Positions 32,240 to 38,201 of a stretch of 38,201 bases of DNA are shown here, piece after piece; within the stretch, counting starts at the first letter, position 1, and the number at the start of each line of letters is the position of its first letter. Source of the stretch: Maribacter sp. Lineage in GTDB: Bacteria; Bacteroidota; Bacteroidia; Flavobacteriales; Flavobacteriaceae. The translations under genes and the position numbers were made by a program. The DNA is taken from positions 1 through 38,201 of the forward strand of contig JAHDDL010000007.1 of NCBI GenBank assembly GCA_020629415.1. Reading direction: 5' to 3'. The notes under the pieces are model-generated. The model was not told the DNA's origin. It searched no databases and saw nothing but the letters and a program-made list of their open reading frames with translations.

Positions 32240-32267
32240 AAAAAGACCGCTAATTAGCGGTCTTTTT
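32240..32267. terminator. Bidirectional terminator, perfect palindrome
   Basis: A 28-base perfect palindrome with core GACCGCTAATTAGCGGTC, an A tract on the left and T tract on the right. It lies between the convergent priA and LytTR genes and can stop both transcripts. Confidence 0.88.
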
Positions 32268-32289
32268 AAAAGTAAAATTATACCATATA

Positions 32290-32982
32290 TTATACGTTGC
32301 TTAGCGCTTCGGCTAGTTCTGTTTTTTTATTTCTACTAAGTGGTATTGATCTACCGCTTACTTCAACGTTTTTGCTGTTGAATTTTTCAACCTTTTCTAG
32401 GTTAATGATATATGATTTGTGAATTCTTAAAAATTTATCTTCCGGCAATTGCTTTTCAAAAGACTTCATTGTTGATAAGATTACAATATTGGCTTCGTCG
32501 GTTACTAATTTTATATAGTCGCCAAGAGCTTCTATCCACTTAATATCATTTAAGATAACCTTTCTTTTCTTAAGGTTGCTCTTTACAAAAATATGCTCTT
32601 CGTCTTCATTTACTCTGTGCAGTTGTTCGTAATTTGCAACTGCTCTTTTAACAGATGCATCAAAACGTGCCATAGTAATCGGTTTATGTAAATAATCCGT
32701 TACATCATAGTCAAATGCTTTAAGTGCATAATCTGGTTTACCGGTAATTAAAATTACCTGAGGACTGTTTTCAAGGGACTCGAGTAGGTCGAATCCTGTG
32801 ATAATTGGCATCTCAACATCAAGAAATATAAGATCTATCTCATGGTTCTTGATTCCATTTTTAGCCTCGATAGCATTACTGTATTCGGCTACCATAGTTA
32901 AATTTGGATGATTGTTTACCAACTTGGCAACGGCCATCCTTTGCATAGATGAGTCGTCAACGATGATACTTCTTAACTTCAT
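32290..32982 (-). CDS. LytTR-type response regulator (orphan)
   Basis: A 230-residue transcription regulator. Residues 1-120 are a receiver domain with acidic pocket Asp9-Asp10, phospho-acceptor Asp55 (LIFLDVEMP) and the conserved Lys in DYLHKPI. Residues about 135-230 are a LytTR DNA-binding domain (HIFVKSNLKKRKVILNDIKW, FLRIHKSYIINLEKVEKF). LytTR regulators are usually next to a LytS-type membrane kinase; none is adjacent here, so its kinase is elsewhere. The start codon faces the ribosomal protein operon across 230 bases that probably hold both promoters. Confidence 0.95.
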   Translation of the reverse strand: MKLRSIIVDDSSMQRMAVAKLVNNHPNLTMVAEYSNAIEAKNGIKNHEIDLIFLDVEMPIITGFDLLESLENSPQVILITGKPDYALKAFDYDVTDYLHKPITMARFDASVKRAVANYEQLHRVNEDEEHIFVKSNLKKRKVILNDIKWIEALGDYIKLVTDEANIVILSTMKSFEKQLPEDKFLRIHKSYIINLEKVEKFNSKNVEVSGRSIPLSRNKKTELAEALSNV

Positions 32983-33181
32983 AAGGGTTGATTTGTGGGG
33001 TTAAATCATCGACAAAGAACCGAAAAAACAAGCTGAACTGCAACAAAAGATGTGAACAATGCACTGTTGATCGTGTAATTGGTAATGATGATATGTTTAA
33101 GATTTGGATTAATTTTTAATGTTGTTACCCTTCAATAACGAAGAATATTCGTATTTCTTATATTTATTTTAAAAAAATATC

Positions 33182-33189
33182 TATTTTTG
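33182..33189 (+). promoter_or_regulatory. rpsF operon promoter -7 box
   Basis: TATTTTTG followed by CAC fits the TAnnTTTG box. It lies 23 bases before the rpsF start, which leaves a leader too short for a structured autoregulatory element. Confidence 0.55.
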
Positions 33190-33212
33190 CACTCCTTAAA
33201 AACAAATATAAT

Positions 33213-33554
33213 ATGAACCATTACGAAACTGTTTTCATTTTGAATCCCGTTCTATCTGATGTTCAGATAGAGGAAACAGTTAAGAAATTCGAAGATTTCT
33301 TAATTAACAATGGCGCCAAAATGGTAGCTAAAGAGAACTGGGGGCTAAAGAAGTTAGCTTATCCTATTCAAAACAAAAAGAGTGGATTTTACCACTTGTT
33401 TGAATTTACTAACTCTGGTGAGGTAGTTACACCTTACGAGCAAGAGTTTAGAAGAGATGAACGTGTTATGCGTTTCTTGACCGTTAAATTGGACAAGCAC
33501 GCAATTGCATGGGCAGAAAAAAGAAGAACAAGAAACAAAACCGCTAAAGCTTAA
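33213..33554 (+). CDS. rpsF: 30S ribosomal protein bS6
   Basis: A 113-residue ribosomal protein that pairs with bS18 on the platform of the small subunit and binds 16S rRNA. The chain begins [20 protein letters not shown] and contains [20 protein letters not shown] and [14 protein letters not shown], the standard bS6 pattern. It is the first gene of an rpsF-rpsR-rplI operon, with 5 bases to rpsR. ssb or priB, which sit here in some other phyla, is absent. Confidence 0.97.
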   Translation: MNHYETVFILNPVLSDVQIEETVKKFEDFLINNGAKMVAKENWGLKKLAYPIQNKKSGFYHLFEFTNSGEVVTPYEQEFRRDERVMRFLTVKLDKHAIAWAEKRRTRNKTAKA

Positions 33555-33559
33555 GTATT

Positions 33560-33856
33560 ATGGCAACATTACAACAACAGGCAAAAGGAAAGAAAGATGG
33601 AGAGATCAGGTATCTAACTCCATTGAACATTGAGACCAACACAAAAAAGAAGTATTGTCGTTTTAAAAAATCTGGTATTAAATACGTAGATTATAAAGAT
33701 GCAGATTTTTTATTGAAGTTGGTAAACGAGCAAGGTAAATTGTTACCTAGAAGACTTACAGGAACTTCATTGAAGTATCAAAGAAAAGTGGCACAAGCCG
33801 TAAAAAGAGCTCGTCATTTGGCGTTAATGCCATATGTTGCTGATTTATTAAAATAA
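33560..33856 (+). CDS. rpsR: 30S ribosomal protein bS18
   Basis: A 98-residue small-subunit protein, partner of bS6. The family core is visible: [40 protein letters not shown] and the basic helix [13 protein letters not shown]. Length includes an N-terminal extension of about 20 residues ([18 protein letters not shown]) common in Bacteroidota. Its single Cys is in YCRFKK. It lies between rpsF and rplI with 5 and 13 bases of spacing. Confidence 0.97.
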   Translation: MATLQQQAKGKKDGEIRYLTPLNIETNTKKKYCRFKKSGIKYVDYKDADFLLKLVNEQGKLLPRRLTGTSLKYQRKVAQAVKRARHLALMPYVADLLK

Positions 33857-33869
33857 TAAGAAAAGAATC

Positions 33870-34322
33870 ATGGAGCTTATATTAAAAGAAGACGTACAAA
33901 ATTTAGGTTTTAAAGACGATATAGTAAATGTTAAGAACGGTTACGGAAGAAATTTCCTTATACCTCAAGGCTTGGCAACTATGGCTACTGTTTCTGCTAA
34001 AAAAGTTTTAGCTGAGAACCTAAAGCAAAGAGCACATAAAGATAAAAAAGTTGTTGATGCTGCTAAGAAAGTAGAAGAAGCATTAAAAGCTTTAGAATTG
34101 AAGATTACTGCTAAGACTGGTGCTGCAGATAAATTATTTGGATCAGTTACTAATGGTGATTTGGCAGATGCAATTGAAAAAGAAGGTCATACCATTGACA
34201 AGAAATTCATTAGCATTCAAGGTGGTGCAGTTAAAAGAACTGGACCTTACAATGCACAAATTAGATTACACCGTGAGGTTATCGTTGATTTTGGTTTCGA
34301 AGTAGTTGCGGAGCAAAAATAA
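33870..34322 (+). CDS. rplI: 50S ribosomal protein bL9
   Basis: A 150-residue large-subunit protein that reaches out from the L1 stalk base and helps maintain reading frame. The N-terminal domain MELILKEDVQNLGFKDDIVN with VKNGYGRNFLIPQGLA is followed by the long connecting helix (KVLAENLKQRAHKDKKVVDA) and the C-terminal domain (KLFGSVTNGDLADAI). Length and domains are normal. It is the last gene of the operon, followed by a terminator. Confidence 0.97.
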   Translation: MELILKEDVQNLGFKDDIVNVKNGYGRNFLIPQGLATMATVSAKKVLAENLKQRAHKDKKVVDAAKKVEEALKALELKITAKTGAADKLFGSVTNGDLADAIEKEGHTIDKKFISIQGGAVKRTGPYNAQIRLHREVIVDFGFEVVAEQK

Positions 34323-34344
34323 TTAACGTTCAGTAGATAAATTT

Positions 34345-34375
34345 AAAAGAGCTATGCGTGCATAGCTCTTTTTTT
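34345..34375 (+). terminator. Terminator of the rpsF operon
   Basis: A perfect 12-bp stem, AAAAGAGCTATG (34345-34356) with its complement (34361-34372), a CGTG loop and a T run. The promoter box of the next gene starts 5 bases after the T run. Confidence 0.9.
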
Positions 34376-34380
34376 ATTGG

Positions 34381-34388
34381 TATTTTTG
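34381..34388 (+). promoter_or_regulatory. Promoter -7 box of the Oar-like receptor gene
   Basis: TATTTTTG fits TAnnTTTG and lies 35 bases before the start codon. The region where a -33 element should be is inside the preceding terminator hairpin. Confidence 0.5.
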
Positions 34389-34423
34389 TTAAAGAACTCA
34401 TAAATAACTCAAAACCAATAAAA

Positions 34424-37400
34424 ATGAAAAACACCCTGTTTTTTCAATTGTTGTTGCTACTTTTTGTAAGTGCAACCTATGGTCAAGTTACCACCTCTAA
34501 TATTCGAGGTTTGGTAATGGATGATCAAAATCAACCACTATTTGGCGCTAACGTTGTCGCTGTTCACACCCCAACAGGTACTAAGTACGGTTCAATTACC
34601 AATGAAGATGGTAGGTTCAACCTATTAAACCTACGTGTTGGTGGTCCTTACACGGTTGAAATTTCTTATGTAGGCTTTAAGCCATATTTGCTTACAGACG
34701 TAAATTTGTCTTTAGGTCAAACCTTCAACGTTGATGTTAAACTGGCAAGTGAAAGTCAAGCTTTGGACGAAGTTACCGTGGTATCTGATCGATCTGGAAC
34801 TTTTAATAGTGATAGAACTGGTGCAGAAACTAGTGTAGGTAGAAGAGAGCTAACACGTTTACCTACTATTTCTAGATCGGCACAAGATTTTACACGTTTA
34901 GAGCCTACGGCCAGCGGAAACTCTTTTGGAGGTAGAAATGATCAATTCAATAATTTTTCTTTAGACGGGGCTATATTCAATAATCCTTTTGGTCTTGATG
35001 CTGCCACACCAGGTGGTCAAACAGATTCCCAGCCTATTTCTTTAGATGCTATCGATCAAATCCAAGTATCTACGGCACCGTATGATGTAACTCAATCTGG
35101 TTTTACCGGAGCTTCCGTAAATGCGGTGACCAAGAGTGGTAGCAATGAATTTCATGGAACTGTTTACGGTTTTTTCAGAAATGAGGATATGACCGGTGGC
35201 AAAATAAAAGGAGACGATATTGTTAAGCCTAAATTAGACCAAAGTCAATACGGCGTTAGCATTGGTGGTCCAATAGTAAAAAACAAACTTTTCTTTTTTG
35301 CCAACTTTGAAAGAGACGAACGTACAGATTTAGGTACTAACGGCTGGGTGCCAAATACCGGCTCTGGTGCAATAAATGAATCTAGGGTTTTAGAAAGCGA
35401 TTTAATTGCTGTTAGAGATCAATTATTGGCAGTAGGTTATGACCCGGGAGCATATGAAGGGTTTACGCATGATGCGGAATCTACAAAAGGTCTTTTTAAA
35501 TTAGATTGGAATATTAATGATAACAACCGTTTGGCAGTTATCTATAACTTTTTAAATGCTTCTAAGCAGAAGCCTGCGCACCCTTCGGCAATACAGTTTA
35601 GAGGACCTAATGCAAATACGTTACAATTTCAGAATTCTGGATATGAAATTAACAATGAGATCAGATCGGTACAAGTTGAATTAAACTCTACCTTATCGGA
35701 AACGGCATCAAATAAATTGCAGGTTGGGTATACTCATTTTAACGATTTTAGAAATCCGTTCTCCACACCTGCGCCATCTATTAATATTGCAAAAGATGGT
35801 TCAAACTATATTATAGCAGGTCATGAGCCTTTTTCGGCCAATAATAGACTTGATCAAAAGGTATTTCAGATTACCAACAATTTAAACTTTTATAAAGGTG
35901 ACCATACTTATACTGTAGGTTTTTCATTAGAGAAGTTCATGTTCGATAATTCATTTAATCTAACTGCTTATGGTTTTGATTTGTTCGGAAGTGTTGATAT
36001 AGCTGATTTTGACGCAACAAACTATGATTTTGCGGGCCCTCAAGCTACTTTTAATGCAAATAATGCAGTTCCCGATGGCGAAGGTTGGGCTTTGGCCGAA
36101 ACCAATGTTGGTCAGTTGGCTTTTTACGTGCAGGACGAGTGGAGTGTAAGTGATAAGTTTAAATTAACATACGGTGTTCGTTTTGATAAACCTTTGTTCT
36201 TTGATTCCGCAGAAAAGGCACAAGATGTTATTGATAGAGGTTTTGTAATTGCTGATCAGCCATACCAAAATCCCAATACAGGTGAAACAGTATTCATTGA
36301 TAACACACAGATGCCCTCTAATGATTGGTTGATTTCGCCAAGAGTAGGTTTTAACTATGATGTCTATGAAGATAAATCATTGCAATTACGTGGTGGTTCT
36401 GGTTTGTTTACAGGTCGTTTTCCATTTGTATGGTTAGGAAACCAAATTTCTTCTCCAGATGTATTTTTCTTGCAGGCGGTTGATCCAGATTACAAGTTTC
36501 CACAAGTTTGGAGAACTAATTTAGGGGTAGATAAGCGTTTGGAAGATGGTATGGTACTTACGGCAGATGTATCGTATACAAAAGATATCAATGGTCCTCA
36601 TGTACAAAACTGGGCATTGACATCACCATCAGGAAATTTATCTGGTGTAGATACAAGATCTACTTATACTTCTGGAGATTTATTGAACAGCTTTGGTTTA
36701 GGAGCTGGTCCATATGTATTTACCAATTCAAATAAAGGTAGAATTTGGAATGCATCTTTAAAGGCACAGAAAAATTTTAATAATGGGTTGTATGCAATGA
36801 TGGCCTACAGCTACTTAGATGCAAAAGATGTAAACTCTATTGAAGCGGAGATTACATCAGATGCCTTTGCCGGAAACCCTATTGTAAACGATGTTAATGC
36901 AGATGTTCTGGCACCCTCTAAATATGGCGATAAGCATAGGTTTATTGGTGTGGCCAGCAAAAATTGGGAATATGGTAACGGTAAATGGGCAACAACATTA
37001 TCTACGTTTTTTGAATATGCAAAAGGTGGTAGGTTCAATTACACTTATGGAGGTGATATAAACGGAGATGGTTCTGGAATCAACGATCTTATTTATGTGC
37101 CTACAACTGCTGAAATTGGTCAGATGCAATTTTCAGGTGCAGGTCAAGGAGCTGCTTTTGATGCTTATATTGCACAAGATGATTACTTAAGCGGTCGTAG
37201 AGGTCAATATGCTGAGCGTTACGGAGCTTTAGCACCTTGGAGAGGTCGTTGGGATGTTAAATTCTTACAAGATTATAAAATTACTGTTTCTGAAGGTAAG
37301 ACCAACACTATTCAATTTAGTGTAGATGTATTGAATATTGGTAATATGATCAGTTCTGATTGGGGCTTGGTACAACAGCCAAACAACATTCAGCCAGTAG

Positions 37401-37531
37401 GTGTAACGGTTGATCCAGATTCAAGTGTACCAACATACACGTTCAATCCGGAATTGACCGAAACTTTTGGATACGATGCTAGTTTGTTATCTAGATGGCA
37501 AGCACAAGTAGGATTGAGATATATCTTCTAA
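34424..37531 (+). CDS. Oar-like TonB-dependent outer-membrane receptor
   Basis: A 1035-residue outer-membrane protein. Signal peptide MKNTLFFQLLLLLFVSATYG fixes the start at ATG 34424; an earlier in-frame ATG lies inside the preceding terminator and is rejected. A CarboxypepD_reg-like domain (about 22-105: IRGLVMDDQNQPLFGANVVA, VEISYVGFKPY) leads to a plug with GGRNDQFNNFSLDGAIFNNP and DAIDQIQVSTAPYDVTQSGF, then a large barrel ending LRYIF with terminal Phe. This is the Oar family, named after a Myxococcus protein. The substrate is unknown, and there is no SusD partner. A terminator follows. Confidence 0.92.
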   Translation: MKNTLFFQLLLLLFVSATYGQVTTSNIRGLVMDDQNQPLFGANVVAVHTPTGTKYGSITNEDGRFNLLNLRVGGPYTVEISYVGFKPYLLTDVNLSLGQTFNVDVKLASESQALDEVTVVSDRSGTFNSDRTGAETSVGRRELTRLPTISRSAQDFTRLEPTASGNSFGGRNDQFNNFSLDGAIFNNPFGLDAATPGGQTDSQPISLDAIDQIQVSTAPYDVTQSGFTGASVNAVTKSGSNEFHGTVYGFFRNEDMTGGKIKGDDIVKPKLDQSQYGVSIGGPIVKNKLFFFANFERDERTDLGTNGWVPNTGSGAINESRVLESDLIAVRDQLLAVGYDPGAYEGFTHDAESTKGLFKLDWNINDNNRLAVIYNFLNASKQKPAHPSAIQFRGPNANTLQFQNSGYEINNEIRSVQVELNSTLSETASNKLQVGYTHFNDFRNPFSTPAPSINIAKDGSNYIIAGHEPFSANNRLDQKVFQITNNLNFYKGDHTYTVGFSLEKFMFDNSFNLTAYGFDLFGSVDIADFDATNYDFAGPQATFNANNAVPDGEGWALAETNVGQLAFYVQDEWSVSDKFKLTYGVRFDKPLFFDSAEKAQDVIDRGFVIADQPYQNPNTGETVFIDNTQMPSNDWLISPRVGFNYDVYEDKSLQLRGGSGLFTGRFPFVWLGNQISSPDVFFLQAVDPDYKFPQVWRTNLGVDKRLEDGMVLTADVSYTKDINGPHVQNWALTSPSGNLSGVDTRSTYTSGDLLNSFGLGAGPYVFTNSNKGRIWNASLKAQKNFNNGLYAMMAYSYLDAKDVNSIEAEITSDAFAGNPIVNDVNADVLAPSKYGDKHRFIGVASKNWEYGNGKWATTLSTFFEYAKGGRFNYTYGGDINGDGSGINDLIYVPTTAEIGQMQFSGAGQGAAFDAYIAQDDYLSGRRGQYAERYGALAPWRGRWDVKFLQDYKITVSEGKTNTIQFSVDVLNIGNMISSDWGLVQQPNNIQPVGVTVDPDSSVPTYTFNPELTETFGYDASLLSRWQAQVGLRYIF

Positions 37532-37550
37532 GTTTATAAAATTAAGTGGT

Positions 37551-37582
37551 AAAAGCCCTAGCAAATATGTTAGGGCTTTTTA
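37551..37582 (+). terminator. Terminator after the Oar-like gene
   Basis: AAAAGCCCTA (37551-37560) pairs with TAGGGCTTTT (37571-37580), a 10-bp stem over a 10-base loop that can pair further, with T residues following. Its T run merges with the promoter box of the next gene. Confidence 0.85.
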
Positions 37583-37588
37583 TTTTTG
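37581..37588 (+). promoter_or_regulatory. Promoter -7 box at the DUF6495 start
   Basis: TATTTTTG fits TAnnTTTG but ends only 4 bases before the start codon, so the transcript would be leaderless or nearly so. It overlaps the tail of the preceding terminator. Confidence 0.4.
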
Positions 37589-37592
37589 CAAA

Positions 37593-38069
37593 ATGAAATA
37601 TACGAGGCTAACAAAAGAACAATTAGAAGAGTTGCATCCAGAATTCATTAATTTTCTAGCGACACAATCTATTACTGCCGATGAGTGGGATGAAATTAAG
37701 AGAGATAAACCAAAAGTAGCAGAAGAAGAACTAGACGTTTTTAGCGATTTGGTTTGGGAAGGAGTGTTGAGCAAGGTTTCTTATTTAGAGAATATTTCAG
37801 AAAAGCAAATGCATCTTTTTCATTTAACCGATAAAGAAATGAAATTGATTTCTGTAAAAGTGATGAACCCTGAAATAGATTTGACCACAACGGTAGGTTT
37901 TGACTGGTTTAAAAGAAACTGGCAATCTGATTTTGTAGAGTATTTGACGGCTTCAAAAGCATATACCGATGACAAAAACGTTGATAAGTTCTTGTTGATA
38001 AAGCAGGGAGCGGTCATTACAAAGGGAGAATTGTATAAATGGTTCGAGAAAGTAATCGTTACCAAATAA
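37593..38069 (+). CDS. DUF6495-like protein
   Basis: A 158-residue soluble protein without signal peptide or membrane segment. It begins MKYTRLTKEQLEELHPEFIN and is rich in acidic residues and Trp (DLVWEGVLSKVSYLE, FDWFKRNWQSDFVEY). It resembles the DUF6495 family of Flavobacteriia, which I recall as often placed just before hisS; no function is known. No catalytic motif is visible. It has a terminator directly upstream and 82 bases before hisS, with a separate promoter box for hisS in the gap. Confidence 0.75.
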   Translation: MKYTRLTKEQLEELHPEFINFLATQSITADEWDEIKRDKPKVAEEELDVFSDLVWEGVLSKVSYLENISEKQMHLFHLTDKEMKLISVKVMNPEIDLTTTVGFDWFKRNWQSDFVEYLTASKAYTDDKNVDKFLLIKQGAVITKGELYKWFEKVIVTK

Positions 38070-38125
38070 AACTATAAAAATCCAAAAATCATACTAGCAG
38101 AACATAGCCTTGCCATGTTGCGGGT

Positions 38126-38133
38126 TATATTTG
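38126..38133 (+). promoter_or_regulatory. hisS promoter -7 box
   Basis: TATATTTG fits TAnnTTTG and lies 18 bases before the hisS start codon. No TTG at the ideal -33 distance. Confidence 0.5.
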
Positions 38134-38151
38134 TAAAACAATAAAACATTA

Positions 38152-38201
38152 ATGGCACAAAAACCATCTATACCAAAAGGGACTCGCGATTTTAATCCAT
38201 C
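38152..38201 (+). CDS. hisS: Histidyl-tRNA synthetase (3' partial)
   Basis: Only the first 16 codons are inside the window: MAQKPSIPKGTRDFNP. The segment PKGTRDF is the N-terminal hallmark of class II histidyl-tRNA synthetases, which charge tRNA-His with histidine using ATP. The rest of the gene lies beyond the window edge. Confidence 0.88.
   Translation, partial: MAQKPSIPKGTRDFNP

Noticed and set aside
26132..32982. PilJ-type protein and LytTR regulator as a two-component pair
   Set aside because: They are more than 5 kb apart, on opposite strands, with housekeeping genes between; there is no positive evidence of pairing.
33055..33068. Near-palindrome AACAATGCACTGTT upstream of the LytTR gene
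   Set aside because: It has a central mismatch pair, is short, and has no second copy in the window, so it is not convincing as an operator.
33190..33212. Possible S6:S18 autoregulatory leader before rpsF
   Set aside because: The predicted leader is under 25 bases and holds no hairpin or CCG-containing bulge.
34358..34423. Earlier in-frame ATG giving a longer Oar-like protein
   Set aside because: It lies inside the terminator loop of the rpsF operon and would bury the clear signal peptide at residue 23.

Overview
The window is AT-rich DNA from a Bacteroidota genome, almost certainly a marine member of the Flavobacteriaceae (Maribacter/Zobellia-like is a guess). Supporting signs are TonB-dependent receptors ending in Phe, lipoproteins with an acidic run after the lipidated Cys, families centred on this group (DUF4252, DUF6495, Oar-like receptors), start codons preceded by A-rich sequence rather than Shine-Dalgarno motifs, and repeated TAnnTTTG promoter boxes. 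Gene density is high and no gene-free stretch exceeds 300 bases. I see no tRNA, rRNA, CRISPR array, insertion sequence or prophage.

Layout. 1-2361: end of a BtuB-like TonB receptor and a BtuG-like propeller lipoprotein. 2546-5578 (minus): two tandem S41 peptidase lipoproteins. 5798-8533: ECF sigma factor, membrane anti-sigma-like protein and three DUF4252 proteins, preceded by a classical ECF-type promoter. 8694-10458: two convergent MscS channels. 10585-12621 (minus): purB and a HEAT-like protein. 12656-15426: haem-binding protein, sirtuin (minus), TrmH-like methyltransferase, SRPBCC and VOC proteins. 15437-19842 (minus): GH13 alpha-amylase lipoprotein, a carboxypeptidase-regulatory-like protein and a DEAD-box helicase with an RGG tail. 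20003-21221 (minus): DUF4337 and RdgB. 21281-23929: an ICMT-like methyltransferase, then a SatD / DUF3307 / alpha-beta hydrolase operon. 24070-25962: a SerB-SerA fusion. 26132-26950: a PilJ/NarX-type sensor ending in a kinase-like DHp helix without an ATPase. 26977-32237: rlmH (minus), then nadC-yihY-DUF2147-priA. 32290-32982 (minus): LytTR response regulator. 33213-34322: rpsF-rpsR-rplI. 34424-37531: Oar-like receptor. 37593-38201: DUF6495 and the start of hisS.

Most of the window is housekeeping. The least explained parts are the ECF/DUF4252 locus with its probable self-regulated promoter, the SatD protein (a GDEF-containing, cyclase-like domain joined to a helix-turn-helix, with an inverted repeat just before its start codon), the sensor with a kinase dimerisation helix but no catalytic domain, and a sirtuin without its zinc cysteines. 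All family assignments come from reading motifs, not from database searches.
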